Assembly (NCBI GenBank): GCA_015680685.1
Contig: MNCI01002250.1
Location: forward strand, 436,959-500,099
Reading direction: 5' to 3'
Source of the DNA: Gnetum montanum
Lineage: Eukaryota > Streptophyta > Gnetopsida > Gnetales > Gnetaceae
Length of the DNA: 63,141 bases
The translations under genes were made by a program, and so were the position numbers. Shown here one piece after another: positions 11,087 to 22,411 of this stretch (position 1 is its first letter; each line of letters starts with the position of its first letter). A model generated the notes under the pieces. The model made no database searches. It had not been told where the DNA came from and was given only the letters and a program-made list of their open reading frames with translations.

Positions 11087-14000
11087 ATACAGCATTAAAA
11101 TACCCAACCTATGATTTTATTTTTCAAAAGGTTACACACATGGCAATAAGGTGGCAAAATACCCAACCTATGAATTTTATATCGTTAAACACCATCCTTC
11201 AAGAATGAGACACAAGATGGAACAACAATCCCAACAAACTTTGCAGGGTTGACGTTGGACCATGAACTTTTTGGCTGGTTCATGTAGACAAAACACAATA
11301 ATTTCACGACACGGACTGTTGCAGGTTTCGATACGGTGGTAGTGTTTAAATGGGGGCGAAGTTGGAAACAGTGCATGTGTGACTCTGAGTAAATGCGTGG
11401 TCGTGTGGGTGGTGCATGCAGAGAGAGAGGTCCGGCTGCCATGTATTCTTCTTGTTGTTTGCTCTGCCATGATATATCGTACCATACACAGCACTCCATG
11501 TGGAAAGCCGTATCTTCATTTCTTAAGCCACCCGTTTATTGCTGCAATTCTTAGCTTAAATTAGTATATTTTAGATGAGATATAAAAAATTGATGTCTTA
11601 GATGATTTCGGTACATGTAAAGAACATTCATAATGAATCTATGAAAAAAATACTACATTATTATTACTATAAAGAAGAAAGAAGCTATAAAAAATGTATG
11701 GTAGATGATATGAAAAAACTGCAAACAACCAAAGATGCAGGTTTTCATATTGACAAACAGTAAAAAAAAAAAAATTCATATAGCCGATGCCACTTTGTTG
11801 GGATAAGGCTATGACAATAAGAATGAGATGTCAGCCTAATCCTGAGTCACAAGTTCAAAGTTCAAAGCTAGCAATGAGTTATAAACTTCTATAAAATGAA
11901 ATAATCATTAGTAGTTTTGTAAGTAGTAAAATTTTGATAGCATTTGAGTTGCCATGATTTGAATACTAATAATGTATTAGTAGAAAAAATGATATACTTA
12001 AAAAAGGTAAAATTTTTTAAATTGAATTTATTATATTAATAGTTTTTAAAAGTTTTAAAATGCTGATGCTATTGTTTTGGTGTAATTTTTCAATAAAATT
12101 AAAAAAATACAATACCATGCCACTAAATAAAGTGCTAAAACTTTTTAAGGATTTAACTTCACAAAAACTAGGATTTAATCATAAAAGTAACCTACAACTG
12201 AAAAATACATACTAAAACAAAAAATATGATACCAAGCTAAAAATATGATTTTAAAAGGGTAATTGTAACAACATTGCCCTGACGTTGTCCAGCACCCGAG
12301 GAATTCCCTTAGATCTAATGGATATGGGATGGAAGACTTGGGGAATATGCCTCTAAATAAGCAAGCAAACCATAAAAGGGAGTGACTAGCACAACTTCTT
12401 AACAAGAGAGAAAACACCTCAAGGAGAACCTCTAAACTCCAAATGAGGACTTAGCAAACAAGTACACAAGCAATCCTATAAACATGGGGAATGCATCTCT
12501 AACAAGCAAGCAACCCATGGAAGGGAGGGAGTGACACACAGCTTCCTAACAAGAGAGAAAACACCTCAAGGAGAACCTCTAAACTCCGGGTGAGGACTTA
12601 GCAAACAAGTATACAAGCAACCCTGTAGACATCATTGGTGGAAGAGGTGATGATGTATCTACTTGGGGTGCCTCACCCCTAGACCCCTCTTGATCTAGTA
12701 CAAGGTTCAACAAGGCACTGCACTAGAAGAGGACAACACCACAACGTAATCGTATACATCCTTTAGAAGAACAACATACATTAATTGCTCACTCTGTAGC
12801 ATTGGCCTTGTAATGAAAGAGCTTAAGAGTCTTACCATAAGGCAACTTTTCAAAGAATACATGAGGATATCATCCTATATCACCAAGATATATATCTAGA
12901 AAGACCATAAATATGAAACCTTGACAATATAACACTACCAAAGGGTACACACTTATCACAACACAATACAAAAACTCGAGTCCTACTGCTGGCTTGGTAC
13001 TGCCAAGTTGAGATGGGATTTGAGTGCCACTTAAGGGTACATTAGAGTGTTCAATGGTCCCCAAACCATGGGGAGAGACTAGGAGAACCTCTAGCTTGGA
13101 GCCTCTCTCAATAATAGTTCCTCTTCAAAAGGAAAATTTTTGTTTTGAAGGCTTATTTACAAGTTGATTTACTCTCAAAACCTTACTCTATTGTTTTTTA
13201 AAAAAGAATGGTTGTAAATAAGCTTGAGTTAGTGTCAAAACTTTGCTCTCCTTTTGAAAAGAAGAAACTTTGTCTAGCTTTGCTGCCCAAGCTGATGATC
13301 TCTTTATGAATTTTTTGTGGAGGGTTGACTTGTTCATGGTCCAACCACCATGTGAGGAGCAAACTTTGCTGCCATTGCAAGCCCAAGTGGATTAAAGCAT
13401 ATTTCATGTCTTTATGAATTATCTATGTTGGGTGGAGCTTTTCATGGTCTTTCTACTGCATTAGCAGCTGTCGTTGGGAAAATAGGTTTAATTTTGGAGG
13501 TTAGTAGCTGCACCATGTGACTTAAACTATGAAAGATTTAGGAAAGTAAATCATCTATGCACCCCTCCTATTAGGTACATGTAACAATGCTACAACCATG
13601 GTCTTCCCTCTTGTACACATTATCACAATTATTAACGTGCCCCAGATTCCACCCTTAACTTGTAGTGTAACTTACCATGTCTTCAAGGTAGCATGTAGAG
13701 AGGGGATGCTAGTGTGTGGTGTAAAGGATGGGGGGTAGGAGGGGAAGGAGTATGTTATGAGGAGGAGGATAATGGTCAATGTTGGAAGTAAAATAGATGT
13801 ACACATCAAGATATATATCTTAATATTAACTACGAGGATTAAATGCATAACTTGGAGCTTCCAAATCAAGAGTCTTATAACTAGGCTAGCACTTTATTGT
13901 TCTACTTAAATCATTGTGTAAGTGGTTACATTTTAAATACTTGCATAAGTGGTATTGTAGATGGTACAATTGGATGCTTGATGAAAACTTAAAGTTCATG

Positions 14001-14635
14001 AGTTCAATTCTAATGGGTAGTGTAGTTTATGGATTTGATTCCAACTTTGACTGTCTTATTATTCTTTTAGTTGGTTTCTTGATTGAAATTAATCGTCTTT
14101 TCCATAATGTTACTTTTTCTTTTGTTTTCTATGCTAGTTTTTTCCTAGCTTGTTTTATTGTCAATAATCAAAATGGTTCAACCGTTTTTAGAGTGGCTAG
14201 CATTGAACTATAAAGTTCTACTTAACTTTTATAAATGTTTTGTATTGGTTATCTAGAGATACACATACTTATCTAGTTTTGATTTTGACAACTCCATTCA
14301 AAAGATTAAATTTTAATTTAAAATAAATAAATTAACTTATTTATGAACTATGATGTTAAATTATATATTATTTTTCATAACATGTAAAATCATTCATAGA
14401 AAAGAAACATGATCCTCATCATCTTAACATTGTACTAACAAAATGGGGTTGGTTAGGAGTTCTAAGAGGATTAATAGTAGAGTGAAAGCCTAACATCTTT
14501 TCAAGTGGTTGCACCTTGGCTCAAACCTAGGTCATAAGAAAACAAACATGATTATTTATGAAAAGAAAACTCCATATCACATTGAGAAATAAAGGTGATG
14601 ATGGTGTAATATTCTTTTATAAAGTAATCAAGTAA
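11087..14635. other. Intergenic sequence; tandem duplication and possible old SINE pieces
   Basis: No gene was recognised. 11200-11520 is a slightly GC-richer piece without a convincing frame. Two diverged copies of a roughly 147 bp unit lie at about 12335-12481 and 12482-12628, sharing 'aacaagagagaaaacacctc'. About 11800-11890 and 13920-14035 contain short motifs ('ttcaattctaatggg', 'agcaatgagttataaa') also seen at 23825 and 38540, possibly decayed tRNA-derived SINEs. The rest is AT-rich. Confidence 0.45.
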
Positions 14636-14640
14636 GTTAT
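14636..14640. repeat. Target duplication GTTAT, left copy
   Basis: GTTAT precedes the 5' LTR of ATH-1 and recurs at 23148-23152 after the 3' LTR. Confidence 0.9.
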
Positions 14641-15462
14641 TGATGGGACGCGATATCGCATGGACCGCGATATCGCGTACGCCGCGATATCGCATCTTCC
14701 CCTGCGATATCGTGTACGTGATATCGCAATGCGCCACCATATCTATAAATAAGAGATGGCTCTCCCTTTTTTGATAGTTAGGAGTTAGAAGTAGCGAAGC
14801 TCTAGTAGTTTGGCCACTCCAGAGATAGATTTATTTTCCCGTGTCTGCCCGCAGTGTGGTGAATGTAATTGTACTACATTCTTTATTTGAGTGTGACGTA
14901 CTTGGACATGCACATGATTGGTAATAAATATCAAGATTACTTCATCATTGCAGCAGTCACTTTGTTTTTTATTTTAATGTTATTTACTATTTTCTCTCTC
15001 TCACCCTTAAACTCCTAGAACGCGGAACGAGTACGACTTGATTACGAGCATTTAAGTGTGACTACTTGGTAGCCTAATGGCGTACCTAGGATCTGTGCTT
15101 GGTAATCCTAGTGGTAGTCGTGCACGAGGTCCAAGATGTGTACGGTTGATTAAAGAATCGATTGCTCGTCACACTTAGGCTAGATTAGATTCTCTTACCC
15201 TTTTCCTCCTAGCTTAGCTTAGTTAATATTATTTTCCACTACCTTCAGAAGTAGCATTAGAATTAGGAACACATCATACACCTCATCTGGACTAAACTAT
15301 ACGTGACAAATATAACACTAGTCCAGGTGGAAAGACAGCAAAGTGCAACCTAAGGATAACTATCTAAGTGCCACAACGAGTTCGTCTGTGAAGTTCGACC
15401 AGATCATGCGTGCTACGCTCGTATTCATATGGTTGAGTGTAGGGGTACCTAGCCACTCATCA
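14641..15462 (+). repeat. ATH-1 5' LTR
   Basis: The LTR is 822 bp, starting TGATGGGACGCGATATC and ending CTCATCA. U3 carries an array of GATATC-centred palindromes between about 14649 and 14728, followed by the TATA box CTATAAATAAGAG at 14743-14755. The CATCA end directly abuts the primer site. Compared with its partner at 22412 it keeps about 86 bp of the palindrome array that the 3' copy has lost. Confidence 0.92.
14667..14755 (+). promoter_or_regulatory. U3 palindrome array and TATA box of the ATH-1 LTR
   Basis: Two near-palindromic cassettes, each two GATATC sites around a GTAC core, lie at 14667-14693 and 14704-14727. The TATA box CTATAAATAAG follows at 14743. The same arrangement occurs in the LTR at 1-507 and inside ATH-1 at 18909-18982. 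The position just before the TATA box suggests binding sites for transcription factors, but which factor is unknown. Confidence 0.65.
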
Positions 15463-15463
15463 T

Positions 15464-15481
15464 TGGTGCCATTGCCAGGGA
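15464..15481 (+). other. Primer binding site, tRNA-Asp type
   Basis: TGGTGCCATTGCCAGGGA starts two bases after the LTR. It matches the complement of the 3' end of plant tRNA-Asp (TGGCGCCGTTGCCGGGGA, recalled) except for three transitions. All three fall at CpG sites, as expected from deamination. A tRNA-Asp primer is typical of the Athila lineage. Confidence 0.8.
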
Positions 15482-15593
15482 TGGTGCTAGTTATCTAGAT
15501 TAGTTATATCATACAAGGTCACTGTAAAGAACTTAATGATATATCTCTTAAAAAGAAGTAATCATAAAAAGTCACATAAATTCACACACAACA

Positions 15594-17537
15594 ATGCCTC
15601 TCCTACAAGACAATAATAATGCCACACTTAGTGAGGAAATTCATTGGAGAACCAATGAGCTATATGACGATGAAGATTGGAGTATACAACCTGAAGTGGG
15701 AGTTTCTTATAAAAATGAACAAAAACAACGTCATCGCAACAAACGAAAACATAACTTACAAGATGACGATGAACCACCTTTGGCCACTACAAGCTTAACA
15801 CAAATACAAGAGGCTATTCGAATCTCACGTAAGCATCGTAAAGAGAGCCGACTACCTAGGCTCAATTTAAACAACTTTCCCAAATTTTCAGGAGGCTATG
15901 ACTTAGATCCGCATCAACATTTACNNNNNNNNNNNNNNNNNNNNNNNNNNNNNNNNNNNNNNNNNNNNNNNNNNNNNNNNNNNNNNNNNNNNNNNNNNNN
16001 NNNNNNNNNNNNNNNNNNNNNNNNNNNNNNNNNNNNNNNNNNNNNNNNNNNNNNNNNNNNNNNNNNNNNNNNNNNNNNNNNNNNNNNNNNNNNNNNNNNN
16101 NNNNNNNNNNNNNNNNNNNNNNNNNNNNNNNNNNNNNNNNTTAAACAACTGTCCAGGCCATGGGTTTTCTGACGAAAGGCTAATGTAGCATATCATTGAT
16201 GGGCTATGTAATGAAACAAGAGATACCTTAGGAACGTATGCCCAAGGTCAATTATACGAACTACAAACCCATCAAATCCAAGAGCTTATTAAGTAGGTAG
16301 CAAAAGAAGAAGGAGAAATAGCTACATGGAGTGTGTTGAAAAACATCAACAGGACCAAAATTTCAACTTAACAAAGGTCCATGGTCATGAAAAGGAGAGA
16401 TCAACAAATCTCAAGGTGGAAACATCATCTTTGCAAATACAAAAATCGTTAGAAGAAGCTGAGGAAAAGATCAATAAGATGTTGAAATGGATGAATCAAA
16501 AGTGTGAAGAATATATCAACATCATTGGAGATAGAGTTTTGACAACCCAAGAAGCAGGGCAAAACAATAGACAATCGAAAAGAAAGAATGAAGGGAATAA
16601 GTGCTTAACTACCAACCATACATATGAATGCAACATATGCCTGTACGATCACCCAAAGGGTTAATGCCCAATTTTGTCACATTTATATGAGCACTAGGGA
16701 AACGCGTTACATCCAGAGTTTGTATAGAGATCTTGTGTTCGATCACAGTGGTAACCATCCCAGTCATGGGGGAGACCATCCTTAGACTGGAGGCACCCTT
16801 CATATTTTTCAAATCTAAATGCTTATCATGTTCAACATCCTATTTCTTCAACTGGGCCATCATACTTTATCTCACCACAGTACTATTCTCCACAATACTA
16901 TTAGCCCATGCCTCCAACACAACCACCACCTTGTGCACCTTACATTCCTCCTAACTTTCAACATTCTTATCCTTTCCTTCCTTCCATAGTACCACCAACT
17001 GTTGCTAAGGTGTTTGTGCCACAACAACAACCCACGAACAACACTTGTGCTACTGCTACTAATAGCAGTGAAAATCCTCCTCAACATCAAAAGCATCCTT
17101 TCTTTAAACACAATCGTAGGAAGGGACAACACAATTCCGAGGCCACTACACCTTCCGACACAGCACAAGTCCCACACTGTGGTGCACCCTTACCTTCGAA
17201 ACCAACGTCTCATGTAACTTCACTAGGGCCACCAACTAACACTCCAACAACCATACAACCCAATAAACACAACCATGGGAGGCATCATCCTAATCCTTAC
17301 ATACCATCTAACGATCCTGAATATCATAGTGGGTCAACTTGTTATCCGGGAACTACATCGTATAAAGTGCCCTGCTATGCTTATTCCAATCAAGTGTGTG
17401 AACCCCAATGGGATAAATATGGACCAGTTCCAATACCTCCAACATGCAACGATCTTTATCTTTCATTTATTAATCCTTGCCATACTCAACCGATTAGTTA
17501 TGGGGATACCCTCCATTTCAAAGACAAGCAGGATTAA
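15594..17537 (+). pseudogene. gag: ATH-1 gag, interrupted by an assembly gap
   Basis: The start at 15594 (MPLLQDNNNATLSEEIHW) sits about 130 bases after the LTR. The segment PRLNLNNFPKFSGGYDLDPH is the usual start of the gypsy gag core. 216 Ns hide part of the core at 15925-16140. After the gap, HIIDGLCNETRDTLGTYAQG resumes in another frame, which may only mean the gap length is wrong. A frameshift near 16330 leads to a coiled region (QKSLEEAEEKINKMLKWMNQ). A zinc knuckle follows, CNICLYDHPKG*C (CX2CX3HX4C spacing, about 16630-16668), with a stop inside it. The tail (16908-17537) is rich in Pro, Asn, His and Gln. Several stops and the frameshift make it nonfunctional. ATH-2 has the matching gene at 41742-44287. 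Confidence 0.85.
15925..16140. other. Assembly gap of 216 N
   Basis: Unknown bases inside ATH-1 gag. The true length is unknown. Reading frames on the two sides do not connect if 216 is taken literally. Confidence 0.99.
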
Positions 17538-18900
17538 TAACCACTTTTTATTTTTCTTTGATTTTACAACTTTTTGTTTTCTAGTTTTTTATTTTTCAAC
17601 TTTTTGTTTTATCTTTTTGTGTTTTTGTCTTTTTACATTTTTTTGTAAGTAATCTCGTCCACGAATAAAACACTCATGTGGATCATTGGTTAAGGTGTGT
17701 TTTATGTTATTAAGTCATGAGTAATCAATTATTTGGAACAGTAAGCCCACTACATCCTCTATAAATAAGAGGTTTTGTTCGAGGGTACAGTGATATTCTT
17801 GAAATTTCTAAACTTAAAATGAATTTTGTGTTATTATACCCAGAATGAAGAAGGATGGACCAAGCGAGATGATTAGGGTGTGACATCAAGGGGATTTGTG
17901 GATTCTCTTTGGTGATGTCTGTGAGAGTTGTCATGCAACATGGTTGTACTAAGATCCTTGTAGATCTAATGAAAAATGGAAATAAGAGTAATCAAAAGGG
18001 CACTCAAAAATTAAATGTTGTTCTAGGGTGTCCCATTGGAAATACATGCACCCATGCCTGAAGGTTGCCAGCTTCTCTAGATTCAGTAAAGTGAAAAAGA
18101 AGAAGAAGAAGAAGAAGAAAAGATAAAGGAAGTGCCATAAAACAAAAATCACTCCTCCCTTGTACTAAACGCCAAGTGATTGTACACCTTGTTGTTATGG
18201 TACTCTCATAGTTTCTCATCATGGGATGAAACAATGCGATGTCACTGATTCAAGGAATGGACTTGGTCCTGATCTTAGAATGATGGGTCAATGACACATT
18301 AATCGTGCTTTACACGTAGGATTCATTATGCCCTGGGTTAGTTACCTCATGTCTCGATCTGTACGATCCCTTTCTACACTTTATCTCATCTCACTATTCA
18401 TGTAATTGTAGCTCGTGTCCCATGTAGCATAGAATTTTCATCTCATTTCGGTGATATTTACATGCATGTGTTTTGTGGAGTTAGTGCAGATTACATTTAA
18501 CCCTTCTAGTGCCCACAAACACTTTAAGTGTGATTACACAAGGGCATAATAGGTTAAAACCTGCTTTGGGGAGGACCCACTTGTGTAATTTTGTTGTAAT
18601 CTTCACTAATTCTCTAACTCAAACACAAAATTTCTTACCCTCAACTTAATTTTTCAATTGATTTTCTTTCCCTATTATTATCCCTCTAAATTTTAACGTT
18701 CCAATGTACCATTACATTCCCTTTTTTCATAACTGCCAAATTTTTAATTGCTAAAATTCACAACATTATCATTAAGAGTGCCTCTCCAATCAATGTAATT
18801 ACCCTTGAACATCTTAATACTTGCTAATGTCCTCAATCTTTAACATTAATTTCAAGAAAAATCATTCAAAATTCAGTATTTTCATGTGTCTCACATTAGT
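17538..18900 (+). other. Noncoding block between gag and the ORF3 promoter
   Basis: The block has no coding frame of note. It begins with a T-rich run (17545-17645) and contains a (GAA)n tract at about 18098-18121. Several short islands recur in the same order in ATH-2 after pol and, on the minus strand, in ATH-3. One is the 'gtactaagatccttgtagatctaatgaaaaatgg' neighbourhood (about 17946). Another is the 'acccatgc.tgaaggt' area (18049; compare 48778). A third is 'ggaggacccacttgtg' (18570; compare 49236 and 51840-51860). Conservation of the islands between diverged elements suggests a retained role, such as RNA processing or packaging. Confidence 0.6.
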
Positions 18901-19000
18901 TGGGATGAGATATCACGTACGTGATATCGCATCCCATGTGATATCACGTACATGATATTGCATCCTATTTTCCTATAAATAGGACACCCCCACCGCAACA
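18901..19000 (+). promoter_or_regulatory. Internal LTR-like promoter in front of ORF3
   Basis: GATATCACGTACGTGATATC at 18909-18928 is a perfect 20 bp palindrome. A second copy with two changes follows at 18940-18959. A TATA box (CCTATAAATAGG) starts at 18972. This is the same grammar as the LTR U3 (palindromes with GATATC ends and a GTAC centre, then TATAAATA), though it lies 3.4 kb inside the element. The following 'gaggggagtttttgaaattt' (about 19027) recurs downstream of the equivalent region of ATH-3. It is most simply read as a second promoter for ORF3. No transcript data are available. Confidence 0.65.
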
Positions 19001-19451
19001 CTTAGCATTATTTTGCCATTTACACGAGGGGAGTTTTTGAAATTTTTCTCTGCGACTTACGATTACGTGACCCTTTCTTTTTCACTCATATCTCGCACAT
19101 TGGTGCTCCGATTTTAATTCTATTTAAACTTCCTTGAACCCGGAGTGTTCAGTTTAGTCGTGGGGGAGAGACACCTACCGAAAAGTGCCTAAATTTTTTT
19201 AAATTTCTCATTGCCCAAAGGACATCAGTTAGGGTAATTAACTTAACACTTAGACTAGTTGTGCCAAAAATCATATGACCTTAAGTATACCACGAGATTA
19301 AAAATGGAAACCACCTAAGTCATAGGATCCATTATTATAATTTACAAGCACAATCACACGTGATAACATAAGATCTTTAATTAAGGCAAGTAGTAAGGTA
19401 TAAATTGACTTTAAAAACAACCTTAATAACGCTTAACCTATGTGATTGCAG
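19001..19451 (+). other. ORF3 leader ending in a splice-acceptor-like CAG
   Basis: This 450-base stretch lies between the internal TATA box and the ORF3 ATG, and it has no open frame of note. It ends in 'cttaacctatgtgattgcag' directly before the ATG at 19452. In ATH-3 the ATG is preceded in the same way by 'ttgatttcag'. A 3' splice site at this position would join ORF3 to an upstream exon, starting either at the internal promoter or at the LTR. The donor site was not identified. Confidence 0.45.
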
Positions 19452-22241
19452 ATGGACCCAAAACGTGCATAACAGGAGGGTCCTGTCCAAGGTGGAGCAA
19501 AACAACCTCGGAGAGGTGGAAGACAAGGTCCTACTAGACAACATGCAGAACAGGAGGTGCAATCATTTAGCATCCATCAAGATGCGCCTCCTACCAGATG
19601 GTCTGGGCAAGAAGAAGGGGGAGCTGCTGCTACTCTTGAACTGGGACAACAACTCACATTGCCCCTGGAATGTGTTCAGGCTATTCATGAGAAGTCCACA
19701 TTCACTATGGTGATTGTGGAGCTAAACTTTGAATCTTTTGCAGAGTTTTCTCCTGAGGTTGTTAGGGATCACCTCAAAGGGTCTTCCTTATGGCCTGTCC
19801 TCTCTAAAAACGGTGCCTAGTACTTAGGTGAAATGTACCTATTCTGGCACAATAGGGAGTAAGGCACCACAGTTAACATTCGTGGTGTGACAGTTGATTT
19901 CTCTGCATAGGCTATTTCAGAAGTGTTAAACCTTCCGAATTCATGGCCTCATGTTGCTCGATTATCTACCCGATCAAATCCCGATGTGTGAAAGGATTAG
20001 TTAGAGAAGGCTTATGGTAGAGATAAAGCTTTTGGTGAGCTGATGATGGAAGAGCAGGTTTATTTCAAAATTGGAACCTATCACCTCTTCCCCACAAAAG
20101 GTTTGAAAATAATATCAACGTATGCGGCCAGAGGATGTGCAGTGTTGATGGAAAAGGTTAACGCTAACCTTCCCCATCTATATTTGACGGAGATCCTAAG
20201 GTGATTTGAAGAACTGAAGTAAGGGAGGATGGCATTTCCTTTTCCCTACCTTATCAGAAAATTGTGCCGATGGGCTGGTATTCGGGGATACACAAATGAT
20301 GTCCTCTAAAAAGCCTAGAATGCTTCTTATGCTGAATTACTAAAAGCGCTAGCTCCAAGAAAGAGCACTGGCGAAGAGCTGAGACCCGAAGAAGAAGAAG
20401 AATAGGTGACTAGACCACCTGCAACTCAACTTGCAGGACCCAGCCAACCTCTAGCCACGGGCCCCAGTCAACAACAAGAATTAGGGCTGGGCATAGGCCA
20501 GGATCAGCTGCCGCTGCCGCAAGACTATAGACTGTCAATGAGCCATCTAAGGGCCATCGCTGAGACGATTAGTTGGGGAAGTCGTGATGACACAAATCTC
20601 TTCCGTGTCATCGATGATGCCGATCAGTCTACTATTTTGTTAGATCAAACAAGGGGCAAATTATCCATTCAAACAGGAGGAGGGGAAAGTAGATGCTCAC
20701 AACAGATCTCTGGAATTGTAGCATCTTTTCAGGTGCAATTAGAGACTGGTGAAGGGACCACTATGGTTGTCATGCAACACCAGAATGTCGCGGGAGCTGC
20801 TGAAGTGGTCGTTGACCACATTAAAGAATCCTTTAATGTACCTGTTGTGCCATCGGAAGATCTCTCAGGAGCACGATATGCTCAAACTCTTGCCGAAACC
20901 TCAATGACTCCTGCGGAACATGAGGATGTACTTGACAGATTGCTTCAAATAGGACAAGTAATGACATCTCTATTTGACATCCCTCAAGATGTCACAGCAA
21001 TTCAATTAGACCTCATTTCCACAAAGGGGAAGCTGGTCATATCCAAAGTAAGGGTCGAGCATGCTGAAGTTGAAGTGCAAAAACTACAAGAGTAGCTCGT
21101 AGCCTTACAAGCAACATAGCGGGATCCTCAACAATTTGTTCCTGCAGACTAGCTAGATAACTTTAGAACTGAGCAATTAACAAAGTTGATTGTAGAGAAT
21201 AAGAAAGTGGCAGGAGAGAGGGAGACGGCCACTTGGGATGCCTCCGCAGCACAAGCACAAACTCATGCGTATCTTAAGGCACTCAAGGCCTTAGAAGAAG
21301 AGAATAAGCATTTGGTTGCAGATAACCTTCGATTGACCTCTATGGAGAAACAAAAGAATGTTCTTGATAAACACTTTCATCAATTATGAGAAAAATTTAT
21401 CCAAGTCAACTGAGATGTGAGCCGTTTAGCCTGAGAAAATTGAACCCTATCAATCGAGGAGGTACGCTCTATTCCCCAAAAATTAGCCATCGAAATAAGT
21501 GCGTGGAAGAATGAGGCTAAATGACATGAGAAGCTGAAGGAGCACTTCCGTGATCAGGTGGGGATGTACAAAAAAATCCTAGAGAAGGAGATCCATATGG
21601 CCAAGGCTTAAATCAACAACACCAGTGCTCAGCACACTAATTGGAGGGCCGTATTAGATACTTATGCCTTCGCCCACCAAGCAAAAGTTAAGAACCAGGA
21701 CCTGCAGATCCAAGACCTAATAGAGTACATGGAGTTGGCAAATCTCAGGTATGCCAACCTTGCCATGTTAACAGCAGGGTGCCTGAGATCAGAGCTCGAG
21801 CAGCAGGTAGCTTCCACCCACATCAAATATGAAGCAAAATTTGAAAAGCATAAGAAGTTGGCTAAGAAACTGGATGTCGCAAATTTTGTACTCGTGGTGG
21901 TGAAAGAAAGCTACTAGGGCTAGAAAGATGTTGCAACCGACTTGGCTCAACGGTTAATAGACCTTCATGAATACAAAGATAAAGCCAGAGCCTATGAAGA
22001 GGAATGATAGGTGTTCACGGCATGGTACGTCAAAGCCAATCAGATGTTCCTGCAACTACCCTGTCTGTGGGAGGTGCTAACTCCATCAAACATTGGAACA
22101 CTCACATGGACAGCACAAGATCCATGGACCAAAGAGGAGAAGCTCCAAGCCATTCTTCAGCGCAATCAACCTTCAAAGCCTACAACACAAGACAAAGGGA
22201 AGGCACCAATGGAGGAGCCACTGCCACCAGGAACTACATGA
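19452..22241 (+). pseudogene. ATH-1 ORF3, 930-codon extra reading frame downstream of gag
   Basis: One frame runs from ATG 19452 to the stop at 22239-22241. It has about two dozen in-frame stops and no frameshift that I can find. In order it has a basic Arg/Gly-rich start (residues 1-30: MDPKRA, then QPRRGGRQG) and a globular part (about 80-310) with ELNFESFAEF, RGVTVDFSA and YFKIGTYHLFPTKG. A Pro/Gln-rich linker follows (about 319-350), then a second conserved part (about 430-510, including HIKESFNVPV and EHEDVLDRLLQIGQVM). A long Glu/Lys-rich coiled-coil region (about 530-860) leads to the tail KGKAPMEEPLPPGTT. The phrase 'RGVTVDFS' recalls a plant transposon-protein family found as a third ORF in Athila-like elements, but that is from memory. 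I see no signal peptide or strong membrane segment, so an envelope role is not supported. ATH-3 carries a diverged homologue. Confidence 0.8.
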
Positions 22242-22411
22242 GTTCCATTTTTTGTAGTTGTAGCACTCTTTCTGTGTTGTGTCTTTCCACACTGCAGCAT
22301 TGCTTCATTTCATTTTTTCCAGCTAATAATCCCATACCTATCCACTGTGTAATCAATAAAGCTTGTTCTCTTGGTAACTCGAGGATGAGTTTTTATTCAA
22401 TCATGGGGGTA

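Noticed and set aside
13165-13220. 12 bp inverted repeat (gcttatttacaa / ttgtaaataagc)
   Set aside because: AT-rich and imperfect beyond the core, likely chance or an old local inversion. No element ends were found.
15921-16196. Frames made mostly of X
   Set aside because: They only span the run of Ns.
17949-18234. Phe/Leu-rich minus frames that look like membrane proteins
   Set aside because: They read through a (GAA)n tract in the conserved noncoding block of ATH-1.
19452-22241. ORF3 as a viral-type envelope gene
   Set aside because: No signal peptide, strong membrane anchor or protease site is visible. The protein looks soluble, basic at the start and coiled-coil at the end.
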